Position numbers and translations under genes: made by a program
NCBI RefSeq assembly: GCF_014203555.1
Contig: NZ_JACHJH010000004.1
Span: 186,001-250,000 of the forward strand
DNA: 64,000 nucleotides
Direction of reading: 5' to 3'
Origin: Streptomyces olivoverticillatus
GTDB lineage: Bacteria; Actinomycetota; Actinomycetes; Streptomycetales; Streptomycetaceae
Part shown: one piece after another, positions 49,713 to 63,725 of the stretch
How positions within the stretch are numbered: position 1 is the stretch's first letter
How the letters are laid out: every line of letters begins with the position of its first letter
The notes under the pieces: model-generated
Told to the model about the DNA's origin: nothing
Database searches by the model: none
Seen by the model: only the letters and a program-made list of their open reading frames with translations

Positions 49713-50348
49713 GTGACCCGCAAGCACAGCGTGCACGCCGCGACCTGCACGGCCAAGGACAGCGTGCGTCACGCCGCGGAAGTGGTGGCGCCCTACGCAG
49801 GCACCGCGAAGGACGCGGCCGCGCACTACGCCCACGAGGCCCGGGCACGGCTCGCGCCCATGGTCGCCGACGCCGCTCACCAGGCCCGGGCCCAGTACGA
49901 CGTCCATCTGCAGCCCCGGCTCGAGCACGCCCGCGAGGCCCTGCCGCCGAAGCTGGACCACGCGGCGGCCCGCGCCCGCGCCGCCGCCGAGCCCGTCCGG
50001 GACGAGGCGCTCTCCCGGGGCACCGCCGCCCTCGCCGCGCTGCGCGGCGAGGTCTCCGCCGCCGAGGTGGAGATGCTCGTGCGCAAGCGCAGTCGCGGCT
50101 GCCGCGTGGGCCGGGCGGCCAAGCGGCTGGCGGTGGTGGGTCTGCTCGCGGGTGCGGCCTTCGTCGCGTGGAAGTGGTGGGACAAGCAGGCCAACCCCGA
50201 CTGGCTCGTCGAGCCCCCGGAGGCCACCGAGCCCGGCCGCTCCCCCCTCACCTCGGTGGACGGCAGCGCGGAGTCCTCGCTCCTCGACCCGGAGGTCCGT
50301 GCCAAGCAGGCGAAGGACTCCGACGACGAGCCCGGCGACACCGCCTGA
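49713..50348 (+). CDS. DUF5324 family protein, Ala-rich helical with one membrane helix
   Basis: The protein has 211 residues. The first 125 residues are alanine- and arginine-rich, with repeated amphipathic helix features (DSVRHAAEVVAPYAGTAKDA and HEARARLAPMVADAAHQARA), as in apolipoprotein-like phasin or YtxH proteins. One short helix (RLAVVGLLAGAAFVAWKWW) and an acidic disordered tail follow. GTG has GAGGAGGAGG upstream. Function unknown. Confidence 0.8.
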   Translation: MTRKHSVHAATCTAKDSVRHAAEVVAPYAGTAKDAAAHYAHEARARLAPMVADAAHQARAQYDVHLQPRLEHAREALPPKLDHAAARARAAAEPVRDEALSRGTAALAALRGEVSAAEVEMLVRKRSRGCRVGRAAKRLAVVGLLAGAAFVAWKWWDKQANPDWLVEPPEATEPGRSPLTSVDGSAESSLLDPEVRAKQAKDSDDEPGDTA

Positions 50349-50376
50349 CCCAGGACGCACCGGCCCAGGACGCAAA

Positions 50377-50417
50377 GAAACCCCTCCGACCGCGTTTACG
50401 CAGGTCGGAGGGGTTTC
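50377..50417. terminator. Bidirectional terminator between DUF5324 gene and tRNA-Ala
   Basis: GAAACCCCTCCGACC and its perfect complement flank an 11-base loop. T-rich and A-rich ends on both sides allow termination in either direction. Confidence 0.85.
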
Positions 50418-50422
50418 GTCTG

Positions 50423-50495
50423 TGGAGCCTAGGGGAGTCGAACCCCTGACATCTGCCATGCAAAGACAGCGCTCTACCAACTGAGCTAAGGCCCC
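50423..50495 (-). tRNA. tRNA-Ala (anticodon TGC)
   Basis: The 73-nt tRNA has acceptor stem GGGGCCT/AGGCTCC, D-arm AGCTCAGTTGGTAGAGC, anticodon loop TTTGCAT and T-loop GGTTCGACTCC. CCA is not encoded. It is the usual tRNA-Ala downstream of gyrA in actinobacteria. Confidence 0.95.
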
Positions 50496-50613
50496 GTCGG
50501 GGACCAGACTACCCGGTGCCAGGAGTGTTTCCCGACCGGGTATCGCCGGGACCCACCACTCTCCGTAGGATGCACCGCAAGATTCGCGGCAGCGAAGCGA
50601 AGGGGAGAGCGAG

Positions 50614-51159
50614 ATGGACGCAGCACAGCAGGAAGCCACCGCCCGCGCACGGGAGCTGCAGCGCAGCTGGTACGGGGAGCCGTTGGGGGCGCTCTTCCGC
50701 CGTCTCATCGACGACCTCGGCCTCAACCAGGCCCGTCTCGCCTCCGTTCTGGGCCTTTCGGCGCCCATGCTCTCGCAGCTGATGAGCGGTCAGCGCGCGA
50801 AGATCGGCAATCCTGCCGTGGTGCAGCGGGTCCAGGCGCTCCAGGAGCTCTCCAGCCAGGTCGCGGACGGCAGCGTGAGCGCCGCCGAGGCCGCCGAGCG
50901 GATGGAGGAGGTCAAGAAGAGCTCGGGCGGCTCGGTCCTCAACTCCACCCAGACCACGGCCAGCAGCGGTGCGCCGACCGTGCGCCGCGTGGTGCGCGAG
51001 ATCCAGTCGCTGCTGCGCTCCGTGGCGGGCGCGGGCGACATCATCGACGCCGCGGTCACCCTCGCTCCCACCCACCCCGAACTGGCCGAGTTCCTGCGGG
51101 TCTACGGCGCCGGACGGACAGCCGAGGCGGTCGCGCACTACGAGGCGCACCAGAGCTGA
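50614..51159 (+). CDS. Helix-turn-helix DNA-binding protein
   Basis: The protein has 181 residues. An XRE-like HTH (LGALFRRLIDDLGLNQARLA and SVLGLSAPMLSQLMSGQRAK) lies at about 23-70. A long helical middle (VQRVQALQELSSQVADGSV) and a C-terminal region (EIQSLLRSVAGAGDIIDAAV) follow. The kinase gene starts 76 bp downstream on the same strand, so the HTH protein may be its regulator or substrate. Confidence 0.82.
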   Translation: MDAAQQEATARARELQRSWYGEPLGALFRRLIDDLGLNQARLASVLGLSAPMLSQLMSGQRAKIGNPAVVQRVQALQELSSQVADGSVSAAEAAERMEEVKKSSGGSVLNSTQTTASSGAPTVRRVVREIQSLLRSVAGAGDIIDAAVTLAPTHPELAEFLRVYGAGRTAEAVAHYEAHQS

Positions 51160-51234
51160 CCGTGTGGGCACGGCGCGGCGGGTGGCTGGGGTGGGGGCAA
51201 TACGGCTGGCCTGGGCGGGGGCGGTACAGACGCG

Positions 51235-52410
51235 ATGGGTGAGCTCTTCGCCGGGCGGTACGAGCTGGTGGACCCGATCGGTCGCGGCGGGGCGGGGGCC
51301 GTGTGGCGGGCCTGGGACCGGCGCCGCAAGCGCTACGTGGCCGCCAAGGTGCTCCAGCAGTCCGACGCCCACACCCTGCTGAGGTTCGTCCGCGAGCAGG
51401 CGCTGCGGATCGACCACCCCCATGTGCTCGCGCCGATGAGCTGGGCGGCCGACGACGACAAGGTGCTGTTCACCATGGACGTGGTGCGCGGCGGCTCGCT
51501 CGCCCATCTCATCGGCGATTACGGCCCCTTGCCGCCGCACTTCGTGTGCGTTCTCCTCGACCAGTTGCTGTCGGGGCTCACCGCGGTGCATGCGGAAGGC
51601 GTGGTGCACCGGGACATCAAACCGGCCAACCTCCTTTTGGAGGCGACCGGTACTGGGCGGCCGCATTTACGCCTCTCCGATTTCGGTATCGCCATGCGCA
51701 AGGGCGAGCCCCGGCTGACCGAGACCAACTTCGTGATGGGGACGCCCGGTTACTTCGCGCCGGAGCAAATGGTGGGCGAGGAGCCCGACTTCCCCGCGGA
51801 TCTCTTCGCCGTCGGTCTGGTGGCGCTCTATCTGCTCACGGGCCGCAAACCGGATGCCGAGGCGCTCGTGGAGCGATTCCTGGAGCACGGCGTGCCAGGC
51901 CCGCCGGAAGAGGTCCCGGCGCCGCTGTGGGAGGTGATCGCGAATCTGCTGCAGCCCGACCCCTACGCCCGTTTCCGCACCGCTGCGGGGGCGCGCAAGG
52001 CGCTTGCGGCCGCCGTGAAGCTGCTGGATCCGCCCCCGGCGGACGAGGAGCGGATCGAGGTCTTCGACCAGCTGGGCCCGCTGCCCGAGGGTTTCGGCCC
52101 GAACGGCCCCGCGCCGCGGCCGGAGCGCTCACCGGAAGGGGAAACGCCGGCCACCGTCCGTCCGGCGGCACCGCCCCGCCCGAACTACCCGCCCACACGG
52201 CCCTACAGCGGCGCTCAGCCCTTCTCCCGGCCGCTGCCGCGACCCGCGGCGCCGCCGCCCCCGCTCGTGGCCCATACGCCCCCTGCAAGGCCGTTACGGC
52301 CCGCACGCGGGCGTCCCGGCCCCTCGCCCAAGGTGGCGGTCCCGGTGCTGCTCGTCGCGCTGCTGTGCCTGGCGGTCGGGGTGTGGGCGCTCACGGCCGG
52401 AGGGTGGTGA
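51235..52410 (+). CDS. Ser/Thr protein kinase with C-terminal membrane anchor
   Basis: The protein has 391 residues. The kinase domain (about 8-265) has IGRGGAGAVW, K38, HRDIKPANL with D127, DFG at 149-151 and TNFVMGTPGYFAPEQ. Lobe order is normal but the domain is short in the first lobe. A proline-rich linker (about 275-365) precedes a C-terminal helix (VAVPVLLVALLCLAVGVWALTA), and almost nothing lies outside, so this kinase has no extracellular sensor. ATG start with GGGGGCGG. A paired HTH gene lies upstream. Confidence 0.92.
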   Translation: MGELFAGRYELVDPIGRGGAGAVWRAWDRRRKRYVAAKVLQQSDAHTLLRFVREQALRIDHPHVLAPMSWAADDDKVLFTMDVVRGGSLAHLIGDYGPLPPHFVCVLLDQLLSGLTAVHAEGVVHRDIKPANLLLEATGTGRPHLRLSDFGIAMRKGEPRLTETNFVMGTPGYFAPEQMVGEEPDFPADLFAVGLVALYLLTGRKPDAEALVERFLEHGVPGPPEEVPAPLWEVIANLLQPDPYARFRTAAGARKALAAAVKLLDPPPADEERIEVFDQLGPLPEGFGPNGPAPRPERSPEGETPATVRPAAPPRPNYPPTRPYSGAQPFSRPLPRPAAPPPPLVAHTPPARPLRPARGRPGPSPKVAVPVLLVALLCLAVGVWALTAGGW

Positions 52411-52521
52411 GCAGCCGCAGGCAGTTCACTTTCGCAATCATTTTATTTGCGATTGCAAGTATTCGGGGGATGGAACGGCCAAAGGGGCCCGGAACGCCAC
52501 GCCACAGACCCCGGAACGCCA
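52411..52521. other. AT-rich inverted repeat after the kinase gene
   Basis: Within this otherwise GC-rich gap, GCAATC (52435-52440) and GATTGC (52451-52456) flank ATTTTATTTGC. It is the most AT-rich spot near gyrA. No gene uses it as a promoter in an obvious way. Confidence 0.3.
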
Positions 52522-52556
52522 CAGGGCCCCGGCCGCTTGAAGCGGCCGGGGCCCTG
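52522..52556. terminator. Perfect 16-bp GC hairpin
   Basis: CAGGGCCCCGGCCGCT and its exact complement flank a 3-base loop. It lies between the convergent kinase (plus) and DLW-39 (minus) genes. Confidence 0.8.
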
Positions 52557-52575
52557 CGTCAAAACTCGTGATGGC

Positions 52576-52710
52576 TCACACGCCCGAACCTGCGGGCACG
52601 GAGTCGGTCGCCTCCGTCCACAGGTCCTGCTCGGCACGATCCGCCTGGATCTGCCGGTACACGAGGAGCCCGCCGATGGCGGCCAGTGCGACCAGGAGCA
52701 GCTTCTTCAC
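52576..52710 (-). CDS. DLW-39 family small membrane protein
   Basis: The 44-residue protein begins KKLLLVALAAIGGLLVYRQI, a single N-terminal helix, and continues QADRAEQDLWTEATDSVPAG. The DLW triplet inside this context is the mark of the conserved actinobacterial DLW-39 family found beside gyrA. GTG at 52710 has GAGG 8 bases upstream. Function unknown. Confidence 0.88.
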   Translation of the reverse strand: MKKLLLVALAAIGGLLVYRQIQADRAEQDLWTEATDSVPAGSGV

Positions 52711-52860
52711 CGCGCGACCTCGTCTTTCCTTGACGTAAGGGGACCTCTGGTGGCCGATGATACACACCGGCCGATACCGATCGGTGACCTGCGTCCGCTC
52801 CCCCGGCAGCCGCCCGGCCACGGCCTCCGTGGATAGCCTCCGGCCCGAACTCCCAAAAGC

Positions 52861-52896
52861 GATCGGCCCGGACGGAGAATTCCGTCCGGGCCGATC
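52861..52896 (-). terminator. Terminator of tRNA-Ile
   Basis: GATCGGCCCGGACGGA pairs perfectly with its complement around GAAT. On the minus strand it is followed by CTTTTGG, and it lies 6 bases after the tRNA 3' end. Confidence 0.85.
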
Positions 52897-52902
52897 GTGC
52901 GG

Positions 52903-52976
52903 TGGGGCTAACAGGACTTGAACCTGTGGCCTCTTCCTTATCAGGGAAGCGCTCTAACCGTCTGAGCTATAGCCCC
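52903..52976 (-). tRNA. tRNA-Ile (anticodon GAT)
   Basis: The 74-nt tRNA has acceptor GGGGCTA/TAGCCCC, D-arm AGCTCAGACGGTTAGAGC, anticodon loop CTGATAA and T-loop GGTTCAAGTCC. CCA is not encoded. It follows the DUF3566 gene as in most actinobacteria. Confidence 0.95.
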
Positions 52977-53048
52977 GCGCTGCACCGAAAGATTAGCGCA
53001 CTTGGGGCCCAGTCCCAAAATCGTCCGGGCCCCGGCCTCCTCCGGCCG

Positions 53049-53906
53049 CTATTCGTCCTCGGCGAGAGTGAGCTCGACGCCGCCCACGAACCCGGCGGAG
53101 AGGTTGTAGACAAAGGCTCCCAGCGTCGCCAGGGCCGTCGCCAGCACCACGTCGATCACGGCGATCACCGAGGTGAACAGCAGCACGTTCGGCAGCGACA
53201 GGAACGACTGCAGGTCGAAGCCGCCGCCCTCGCTGGAGCCCGTGGCGTCGCTGATCGTGCCGCCGACGGTGGAGAAGACGCCCATGACGTCCAGGACCGT
53301 CCACAGCACGGCCGCCGCCACGATCGTGCACACGCCCAGCGCCACCGACAGCAGGAAGCTGACCTTCATCACCGACCACGGGTCGGCCTTGGCCACCCGC
53401 AGCCGTGCCTTGCGCGTCCGCGGGGCCGTACGGGCCTCAGGACGCGCCGGGCGGGCCTGCTCCGGGACGGTGGGCCGGCCGGACGCCTTGACGGGGCCTG
53501 CGGCCTTGGCGGGCTCCGTGGCCTTGGCGGACCCGCGCGCGGCCTTGGCGGGCTTGCCGGCCTTGCCGTTCTTGGAAGCGGATTCGGAAGCGGAACCGGA
53601 TGCGTCATCGGCTGCGGCACCCGAAGCGGAATCCGAAGCGGAGCGCTCCGCCGGAGGCTCGTAGGCCTTCGGCGGGTGGTAGGGCTGAGGACCTCGGGTC
53701 TCCGTCACGCTCTTCCCCCTGCCTGCGGACTTGGTGTCACCACCCTTGGAGACTGCCCCACCCTCGCCGTCGGCATCTGCGGTGCCGACGGCCTTGGTGT
53801 CCTCGGTGCCCGAGCCACGGGAACCTGCTGTATCGGTGACGGTGCGGGCGGAACCGCTCCGCTTGGCACCGGCCCCGCCTGCCGCGGTGCCCGTGGCTCG
53901 ACTCAC
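53049..53906 (-). CDS. DUF3566 domain membrane protein
   Basis: The protein has 285 residues. The first 160 residues are a low-complexity Ala/Ser/Lys region. The C-terminal DUF3566 part (about 165-285) has LRVAKADPWSVMKVSFLLSVALG, two or three helices (ILVAAAVLWTVL-like and VLLFTSVIAVIDVVLATALATLG) and ends LTLAEDE. It lies 3 bp from gyrA and is presumably cotranscribed. Function unknown, although the family is fixed beside gyrA. Confidence 0.92.
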   Translation of the reverse strand: MSRATGTAAGGAGAKRSGSARTVTDTAGSRGSGTEDTKAVGTADADGEGGAVSKGGDTKSAGRGKSVTETRGPQPYHPPKAYEPPAERSASDSASGAAADDASGSASESASKNGKAGKPAKAARGSAKATEPAKAAGPVKASGRPTVPEQARPARPEARTAPRTRKARLRVAKADPWSVMKVSFLLSVALGVCTIVAAAVLWTVLDVMGVFSTVGGTISDATGSSEGGGFDLQSFLSLPNVLLFTSVIAVIDVVLATALATLGAFVYNLSAGFVGGVELTLAEDE

Positions 53907-53909
53907 GAC

Positions 53910-56540
<2,631 letters not shown>

Positions 56541-56591
56541 TGCTGTTCAAAGTCCTTTCGCGCTGCGGCTGTTTCTCGTGGGCCGACAGGC

Positions 56592-58982
<2,391 letters not shown>

Positions 58983-59516
58983 TCACCCGTAGGTGTCGCC
59001 CGGGCCGGTGCTGCCGGGGGCGCGCAGCGGCCCGTAGCGCCGTCCGGGCCCTCCCGGACCCAGCACCTTGATCATCTTTACGGTGCCCTGGCCCAGGTCG
59101 TCGTTGAGCCGGGCCACCAGCTGCGGCGCCAGCAGCCGCAGCTGCGTCGCCCACGCCGTCGAGTCGCACTGCACGGTCAGCACCCGTGCGTCCTCGTCGT
59201 ACTTCTGCGGCTCGCAGTGCAGTGCCACCTCCGGGCCCACCATCTGCGGCCAGCGGCCCATCACCCCGCCCACCGCGGCGGGCGTCTCCCAACCGCGCTC
59301 GGTGATCAGCCGGTTGATCGCGGCGCCCAGCGGCAGCGGGTCGCGGCCGTCGGCGCGCGCGCCGGAGCGCAGGCCGCCGCGGCGCGCCTGCTTCTTCTGG
59401 AGTGCGGCGTTGCCGCGTGCCCGGGCCTGCTCCTTGGCGGCGCGCAGCGCCACCCGGGCCAGATCCACTCCGGAGGGCTCGGGCGGGGTGGGGGGCGTCA
59501 CCGGCTGCTCGCTCAT
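58983..59516 (-). CDS. DUF721 (DciA-like) protein
   Basis: The protein has about 177 residues. A basic N-terminal helix ([20 protein letters not shown]) is followed by the DUF721 core with [38 protein letters not shown] and [15 protein letters not shown]. Related DciA proteins load the replicative helicase, and the position beside recF and dnaA fits a replication role. ATG overlaps the recF stop by 4 bases. Confidence 0.9.
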   Translation of the reverse strand: MSEQPVTPPTPPEPSGVDLARVALRAAKEQARARGNAALQKKQARRGGLRSGARADGRDPLPLGAAINRLITERGWETPAAVGGVMGRWPQMVGPEVALHCEPQKYDEDARVLTVQCDSTAWATQLRLLAPQLVARLNDDLGQGTVKMIKVLGPGGPGRRYGPLRAPGSTGPGDTYG

Positions 59517-60637
59517 ACGCGCTCGACCGCACCTTCCGCGACCGCGTAGCGCGCACCGGACAGGAGGGCGGGCACGTCGTCGTCGACGGCGGCCGTCACC
59601 AGCACCTGCTCGCCGGGCGCGACCATCTCGGCCAGCCGCTCCCGCCGCCGGGCGTCGAGCTCGGCGAAGACGTCGTCCAGGATGAGCACCGGCTCGTTGC
59701 CCTCCGAGCGCAGCAGCTCGTACGAGGCCAGGCGCAGGGCCAGCGCGTACGACCAGGACTCGCCGTGCGAGGCGTAGCCCTTGGCCGGGAGCTCGCCCAG
59801 GCGCAGCACCAGTTCGTCGCGGTGCGGGCCGACCAGGGTCACGCCGCGCTCGATCTCCTGCTTGCGCGCCTCGCCGAGCGCCGCGGCGAGGACCTCGTAG
59901 AGCTCCTCGCGGCTGTGGGCGCCCTCCGATCCGGCCGGGCCCCGGTAGTCGAAGGAGACCGGGCCGCCGCCGGGCGCCAGCTGCTCGTACGCCTTGTCGG
60001 CCAGCGGGCGCAGGGTGGCGATCAAGTCCAGGCGGTGGGCGAGCAGCTCGGCGCCGGCGCGGGCCAGGTGCTGGTCCCACACGTCGAGGGTGGACAGGTC
60101 CATGCCCTTGCCTCCGTGGCGGCGGGCCATGGCGGCGGACTTCAGCAGGGTGTTGCGCTGCTTGAGGACGCGCTCGTAGTCGGAGCGGACGCCGGCCATG
60201 CGCGGGGCGCGGGCGGTGATCAGCTCGTCGAGGAAGCGGCGGCGCTCGCCGGGGTCGCCCTTGACCAGCGCCAGGTCCTCGGGGGCGAACAGGACGGTGC
60301 GCACGATGCCGAGGACATCGCGCGGTCTGACCTGGGAGGAACGGTTGATCCTGGCCCGGTTGGCCTTGCCGGGGTTGAGCTCCAGCTCGATCAGCTGCTG
60401 GCGCTCGCCCTGGGTGACGGCGGCGCGGATGACCGCGCGCTCCGCCCCGAGCCGGACCATCGGGGCGTCGGAGGAGACCCGGTGGCTGCCGAGGGTGGCG
60501 AGATAGCCGACGGCCTCGACCAGGTTGGTCTTGCCCTGGCCGTTGGGGCCCACGAAAGCCGTGACGCCCGGGTCGAGTGGGACCTCGGCCCGGGCGTACG
60601 AGCGGAAGTCGGCCAGCGACAGATGCGAAACATGCAT
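59513..60637 (-). CDS. recF: DNA replication and repair protein RecF
   Basis: The 374-residue SMC-like ATPase has Walker A GPNGQGKT (30-37), [21 protein letters not shown], a coiled middle, the signature segment [19 protein letters not shown] and Walker [12 protein letters not shown]. It helps RecOR load RecA at gaps. The ATG is at 60637, and the longer frame upstream is not coding. Confidence 0.96.
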   Translation of the reverse strand: MHVSHLSLADFRSYARAEVPLDPGVTAFVGPNGQGKTNLVEAVGYLATLGSHRVSSDAPMVRLGAERAVIRAAVTQGERQQLIELELNPGKANRARINRSSQVRPRDVLGIVRTVLFAPEDLALVKGDPGERRRFLDELITARAPRMAGVRSDYERVLKQRNTLLKSAAMARRHGGKGMDLSTLDVWDQHLARAGAELLAHRLDLIATLRPLADKAYEQLAPGGGPVSFDYRGPAGSEGAHSREELYEVLAAALGEARKQEIERGVTLVGPHRDELVLRLGELPAKGYASHGESWSYALALRLASYELLRSEGNEPVLILDDVFAELDARRRERLAEMVAPGEQVLVTAAVDDDVPALLSGARYAVAEGAVERV

Positions 60638-60669
60638 GGTTGCGCGCCGACCTCCCCCGGCTGCGGGTG

Positions 60670-61545
60670 TTACTTGCTCTCGACCGCGTGGCCACCGAAC
60701 TGGTTGCGCAGCGCGGCGATCATCTTCATCTGCGGGGAGTCCTCCTGGCGCGAGGCGAAGCGCGCGAAGAGCGAGGCCGTGATCGCGGGCAGCGGCACGG
60801 CGTTGTCGATGGCGGCCTCGACCGTCCAGCGGCCTTCGCCGGAGTCGGCCGCGAAGCCGCGCAGGCGGTCCAGGTGCTCGTCCTCGTCGAGGGCGTTGAC
60901 GGCCAGATCCAGCAGCCAGGAACGGATGACCGTGCCCTCCTGCCAGGAGCGGAAGACCTCGCGCACGTCGGTGACGGAGTCGACCTTCTCCAGGAGCTCC
61001 CAGCCCTCGGCGTAGGCCTGCATCATGGCGTACTCGATGCCGTTGTGGACCATCTTGGCGAAGTGGCCGGCGCCGACCTTGCCCGCGTGGACCGAGCCGA
61101 AGTCGCCTTCGGGCTTGAGCGCGTCGAAGACCGGCTGGACCTTCGCCACGTTCTCGGCGGTGCCGCCGTACATCAGGGCGTAGCCGTTCTCCAGGCCCCA
61201 GACGCCGCCGGAGACGCCGCAGTCGACGAAGCCGATGCCCTTGGCCGCCAGCTCCTCGGCGTGCTTCTCGTCGTCGGTCCAGCGGGAGTTTCCGCCGTCG
61301 ACGACGACGTCGCCGGGGGACAGCAGCTCGCCGAGCTCGTCGATCGTGGACTGGGTGGCGGCACCGGCCGGGACCATCACCCACACGACGCGCGGACCCT
61401 GCAGGGAATCCACAAGCTCCTTGAGGCTGTGGACATCCGCCAGGTCGCGGTTGCGGTCGTATCCGATGACGGTGTGGCCTGCGCGGCGGATGCGCTCGCG
61501 CATGTTGCCGCCCATCTTGCCGAGACCGACGAGACCGAGCTCCAT
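60670..61545 (-). CDS. gnd: 6-phosphogluconate dehydrogenase, decarboxylating (short form)
   Basis: The protein has 291 residues. The NAD-binding motif [12 protein letters not shown] at the start is followed by [55 protein letters not shown] and [18 protein letters not shown] with the catalytic lysine/asparagine. At about 290 residues it is the short class rather than the 470-residue pentose-phosphate form. It converts 6-phosphogluconate to ribulose 5-phosphate. It lies between dnaN and recF, as in all streptomycetes. Confidence 0.95.
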   Translation of the reverse strand: MELGLVGLGKMGGNMRERIRRAGHTVIGYDRNRDLADVHSLKELVDSLQGPRVVWVMVPAGAATQSTIDELGELLSPGDVVVDGGNSRWTDDEKHAEELAAKGIGFVDCGVSGGVWGLENGYALMYGGTAENVAKVQPVFDALKPEGDFGSVHAGKVGAGHFAKMVHNGIEYAMMQAYAEGWELLEKVDSVTDVREVFRSWQEGTVIRSWLLDLAVNALDEDEHLDRLRGFAADSGEGRWTVEAAIDNAVPLPAITASLFARFASRQEDSPQMKMIAALRNQFGGHAVESK

Positions 61546-61618
61546 CAGTGATCCTCTATGCCGTAGTCGTTGCGATTCCTGGGACCGAGCCTACGCCCGA
61601 GGGCCGGTGCACACCTGT

Positions 61619-61655
61619 GGGGCCGGGGCGCTCAAAGGGTGAGTGCCCCGGTCCC
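61619..61655 (-). terminator. Hairpin between dnaN and gnd
   Basis: GGGGCCGGGGCGCTCA pairs with TGAGTGCCCCGGTCCC (14 of 16 strict pairs, two G-T) around a 5-base loop. There is no T run, so it may be a weak terminator or attenuator after dnaN. Confidence 0.55.
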
Positions 61656-61668
61656 GGGAGGCATGGGC

Positions 61669-62799
61669 TCAGCCGGACAGTCGCACCGGCATGATCAGGT
61701 ACTTGTAGGCCTCGTCGGCCTCCGCGTCCACGGCCGGCTTACCGCTGAGCAGCGCGGGCTTGGTGGAGGTGGTGAAGGAGAGCTGGGCGACCGGCGAGTC
61801 GATGGCGGACAGGCCCTCCAGCAGGAAGCCGGGGTTGAACGCGATCGAGATGTCGTCGCCCTCGAGCTGGGCGTCGACCCTTTCCACAGCCTGTGCGTCG
61901 TCGCTGGAGCCGGCCTCCAGGATGAGCACGCCCTGCTCGAAGCTGAGGCGCACGGGGGTGTTCCGCTCGGCGACGAGTGCGACGCGCTTGACGGCCTCGA
62001 CGAACGGGGCGGTCTCGATCACGGCGACGGAGTTGAACTCGGTCGGGAAGAGCGTGCGGTACTTCGGCAGGTCGCCCTCGAGGAGGCGGGTGGTCGTGCG
62101 GCGACCGGCGCCCTCGAAGCCGATGAGGCCCTCACCGGCACCGGAGCCGCTCAGCGCGAGCGAGACCGTGTCGCCGCCGCTGAGCGACTTGGCGGTGTCC
62201 AGGAGCGTCTTGGCGGGCACCAGGGCGACGGCGGAGATGTCCGGCGTCTCGGGCTTCCACATGAACTCGCGGACCGCGAAGCGGTAGCGGTCGGTGGAGG
62301 CCAGGGTGACGGTGTCGCCCTCGATCTCGATGCGCACACCGGTGAGCACCGGCAGCGTGTCGTCGCGGCCGGCGGCGATGGCCACCTGGGCGACGGCCGA
62401 GGCGAAGACCTCGCCGGGCACGGTGCCGGTGGCGGTCGGCATCTGCGGCAGCGACGGGTACTCCTCCACAGGCAGGGTGTGGAGTGTGAATCGCGAGGAG
62501 CCGCAGACGACCGTGACGCGCACGCCGTCCGTGGAGATCTCCACAGGCCTGTTGGGAAGTGCGCGGCAGATGTCGGCGAGCAGGCGGCCGGAGACGAGGA
62601 CGGTGCCGTCCTCCTCCACATCGGCCTCGACCGAGACGCGGGCGGAGACCTCGTAGTCGAAGCCGGAGAGGCTCAGGGAGCCGTCCTCGGCCTTCAGCAG
62701 CAGGCCCGCGAGGACCGGCACCGGCGGACGGGCCGGGAGGCTGCGGGCCGCCCAGGCCACTGCCTCCGCGAGTACATCGCGCTCCACCCGGATCTTCAC
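61669..62799 (-). CDS. dnaN: DNA polymerase III beta sliding clamp
   Basis: The 376-residue protein has three clamp folds; landmarks are LLKAEDGSLSLSGFDYEVSA, LPVLTGVRIEIEGDTVTLAS, GLIGFEGAGRRTTTRLLEGDLPKY and the end YKYLIMPVRLSG. GTG at 62799 has AGGAGG 8 bases upstream. The gene begins directly after oriC. Confidence 0.98.
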   Translation of the reverse strand: MKIRVERDVLAEAVAWAARSLPARPPVPVLAGLLLKAEDGSLSLSGFDYEVSARVSVEADVEEDGTVLVSGRLLADICRALPNRPVEISTDGVRVTVVCGSSRFTLHTLPVEEYPSLPQMPTATGTVPGEVFASAVAQVAIAAGRDDTLPVLTGVRIEIEGDTVTLASTDRYRFAVREFMWKPETPDISAVALVPAKTLLDTAKSLSGGDTVSLALSGSGAGEGLIGFEGAGRRTTTRLLEGDLPKYRTLFPTEFNSVAVIETAPFVEAVKRVALVAERNTPVRLSFEQGVLILEAGSSDDAQAVERVDAQLEGDDISIAFNPGFLLEGLSAIDSPVAQLSFTTSTKPALLSGKPAVDAEADEAYKYLIMPVRLSG

Positions 62800-63560
62800 C
62801 GGAACCGCCTCCTGCTTGTTGCTGGCTCGCCCTGCTGGCTACGTCGTCGGCTGAGTTGCCGGAGACCAGTCTGACGCACGCCGCTGACAGTCGGTGCGGC
62901 TGGCGGTCAAGTCGAGGTCCGGGGCGTGGCGCGGCCCGAGGCCGATTCATCCACAGCACCCACTTCGAAACCAGTTCCCCGCTAGATCTCTGTGGTCGTA
63001 GTAGTAGGGCCTGTGGAAACGGTGGAAAACTGCCTTTGCCCAGGTCGGAACGGATTTTTTGTCCACCGGGCCTGTGGGTGGAGGCGGTGGAAAACCGGGG
63101 TGGTCTGTGGACCACGGAAAGTTCTGCACACCCGGTGCACAGGCAGGGCCCACTTCTCCCCAGGGCCATCCCCAGGTTTACCCACGTTGCCCACAGCCCA
63201 ACCCGGCACCTTGGTGTGACGCCTTTCACTCGGTGCGGTGACCTTGGGCGTTTCGTTGCCGAACAGTGGACAGGGATGTGGAAAGGCTGTGTATAACACC
63301 GGTCCTCCTGTGGGCGGCCGGTGGACAACGGTCGGGGCCGTTGTGAGCAGTCCGGCCGTCCACAGGCTGTGGAACCTCGTCGACCACAAATCCACAACCC
63401 CCTGACCTCCCCTGATGGCATATCAACAGCCCGGTCTGTGGACACCGTCTGGATAACTTCGCCCTCCCCAGGGTGTGGACGGTGGACAGCGGCGAAATCT
63501 GTGGAGAACCGGCAGGTCGGAGGCGGTATTCGAACAGGCTGGGGATATCCGGGCGGGGCC

Positions 63561-63660
63561 CGAGGACGGCGAGGACGGGCTCGGGGACGGTGGAGACGGG
63601 CTCGGGGACGGGCAAGACGGGCTTGAGGACGGGCTCCGGGATGGCGGGGACGGGGCCCGA
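63561..63660. repeat. Degenerate GAGGACGGG/GGGGACGG repeat beside the dnaA 3' end
   Basis: GGACGG, GAGACGGGCTC and GGGGACGGG units recur about every 18-21 bases for roughly 100 bp. They lie between the last DnaA box and the dnaA terminator. Reading-frame shadows (Pro/Val/Glu-rich) in this stretch come from the repeat. Confidence 0.6.
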
Positions 63661-63670
63661 GGACGGCGAA

Positions 63671-63702
63671 AGGGCGCCCCGGGGAAGCTCCCGAAGCGCC
63701 CT
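63671..63702 (-). terminator. Terminator of dnaA
   Basis: AGGGCGC (63671-63677) pairs with GCGCCCT (63696-63702), with partial inner pairing. It is followed on the minus strand by TTTCGCC, and it begins about 24 bases after the dnaA stop. Confidence 0.65.
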
Positions 63703-63725
63703 CAGCGGTGCGCGGGCGGCCTGTC

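Larger units (their letters stand above)
62800..63725. other. oriC: replication origin with DnaA boxes
   Basis: The 926-bp gap between dnaN and dnaA holds at least 18 DnaA-box-like 9-mers from 62947 to 63508. Examples are TCATCCACA (62947), TGTGGAAAC (63012), TTGTCCACC (63059), TTGCCCACA (63187), GGTGGACAA (63320), CCGTCCACA (63356), TGTGGACAC (63437), TGTGGACGG (63474) and TGTGGAGAA (63500). They occur in both orientations, and few match the TTGTCCACA consensus fully, as is typical of Streptomyces oriC. The region from 63226 to the dnaA end has no real gene. Confidence 0.93.
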
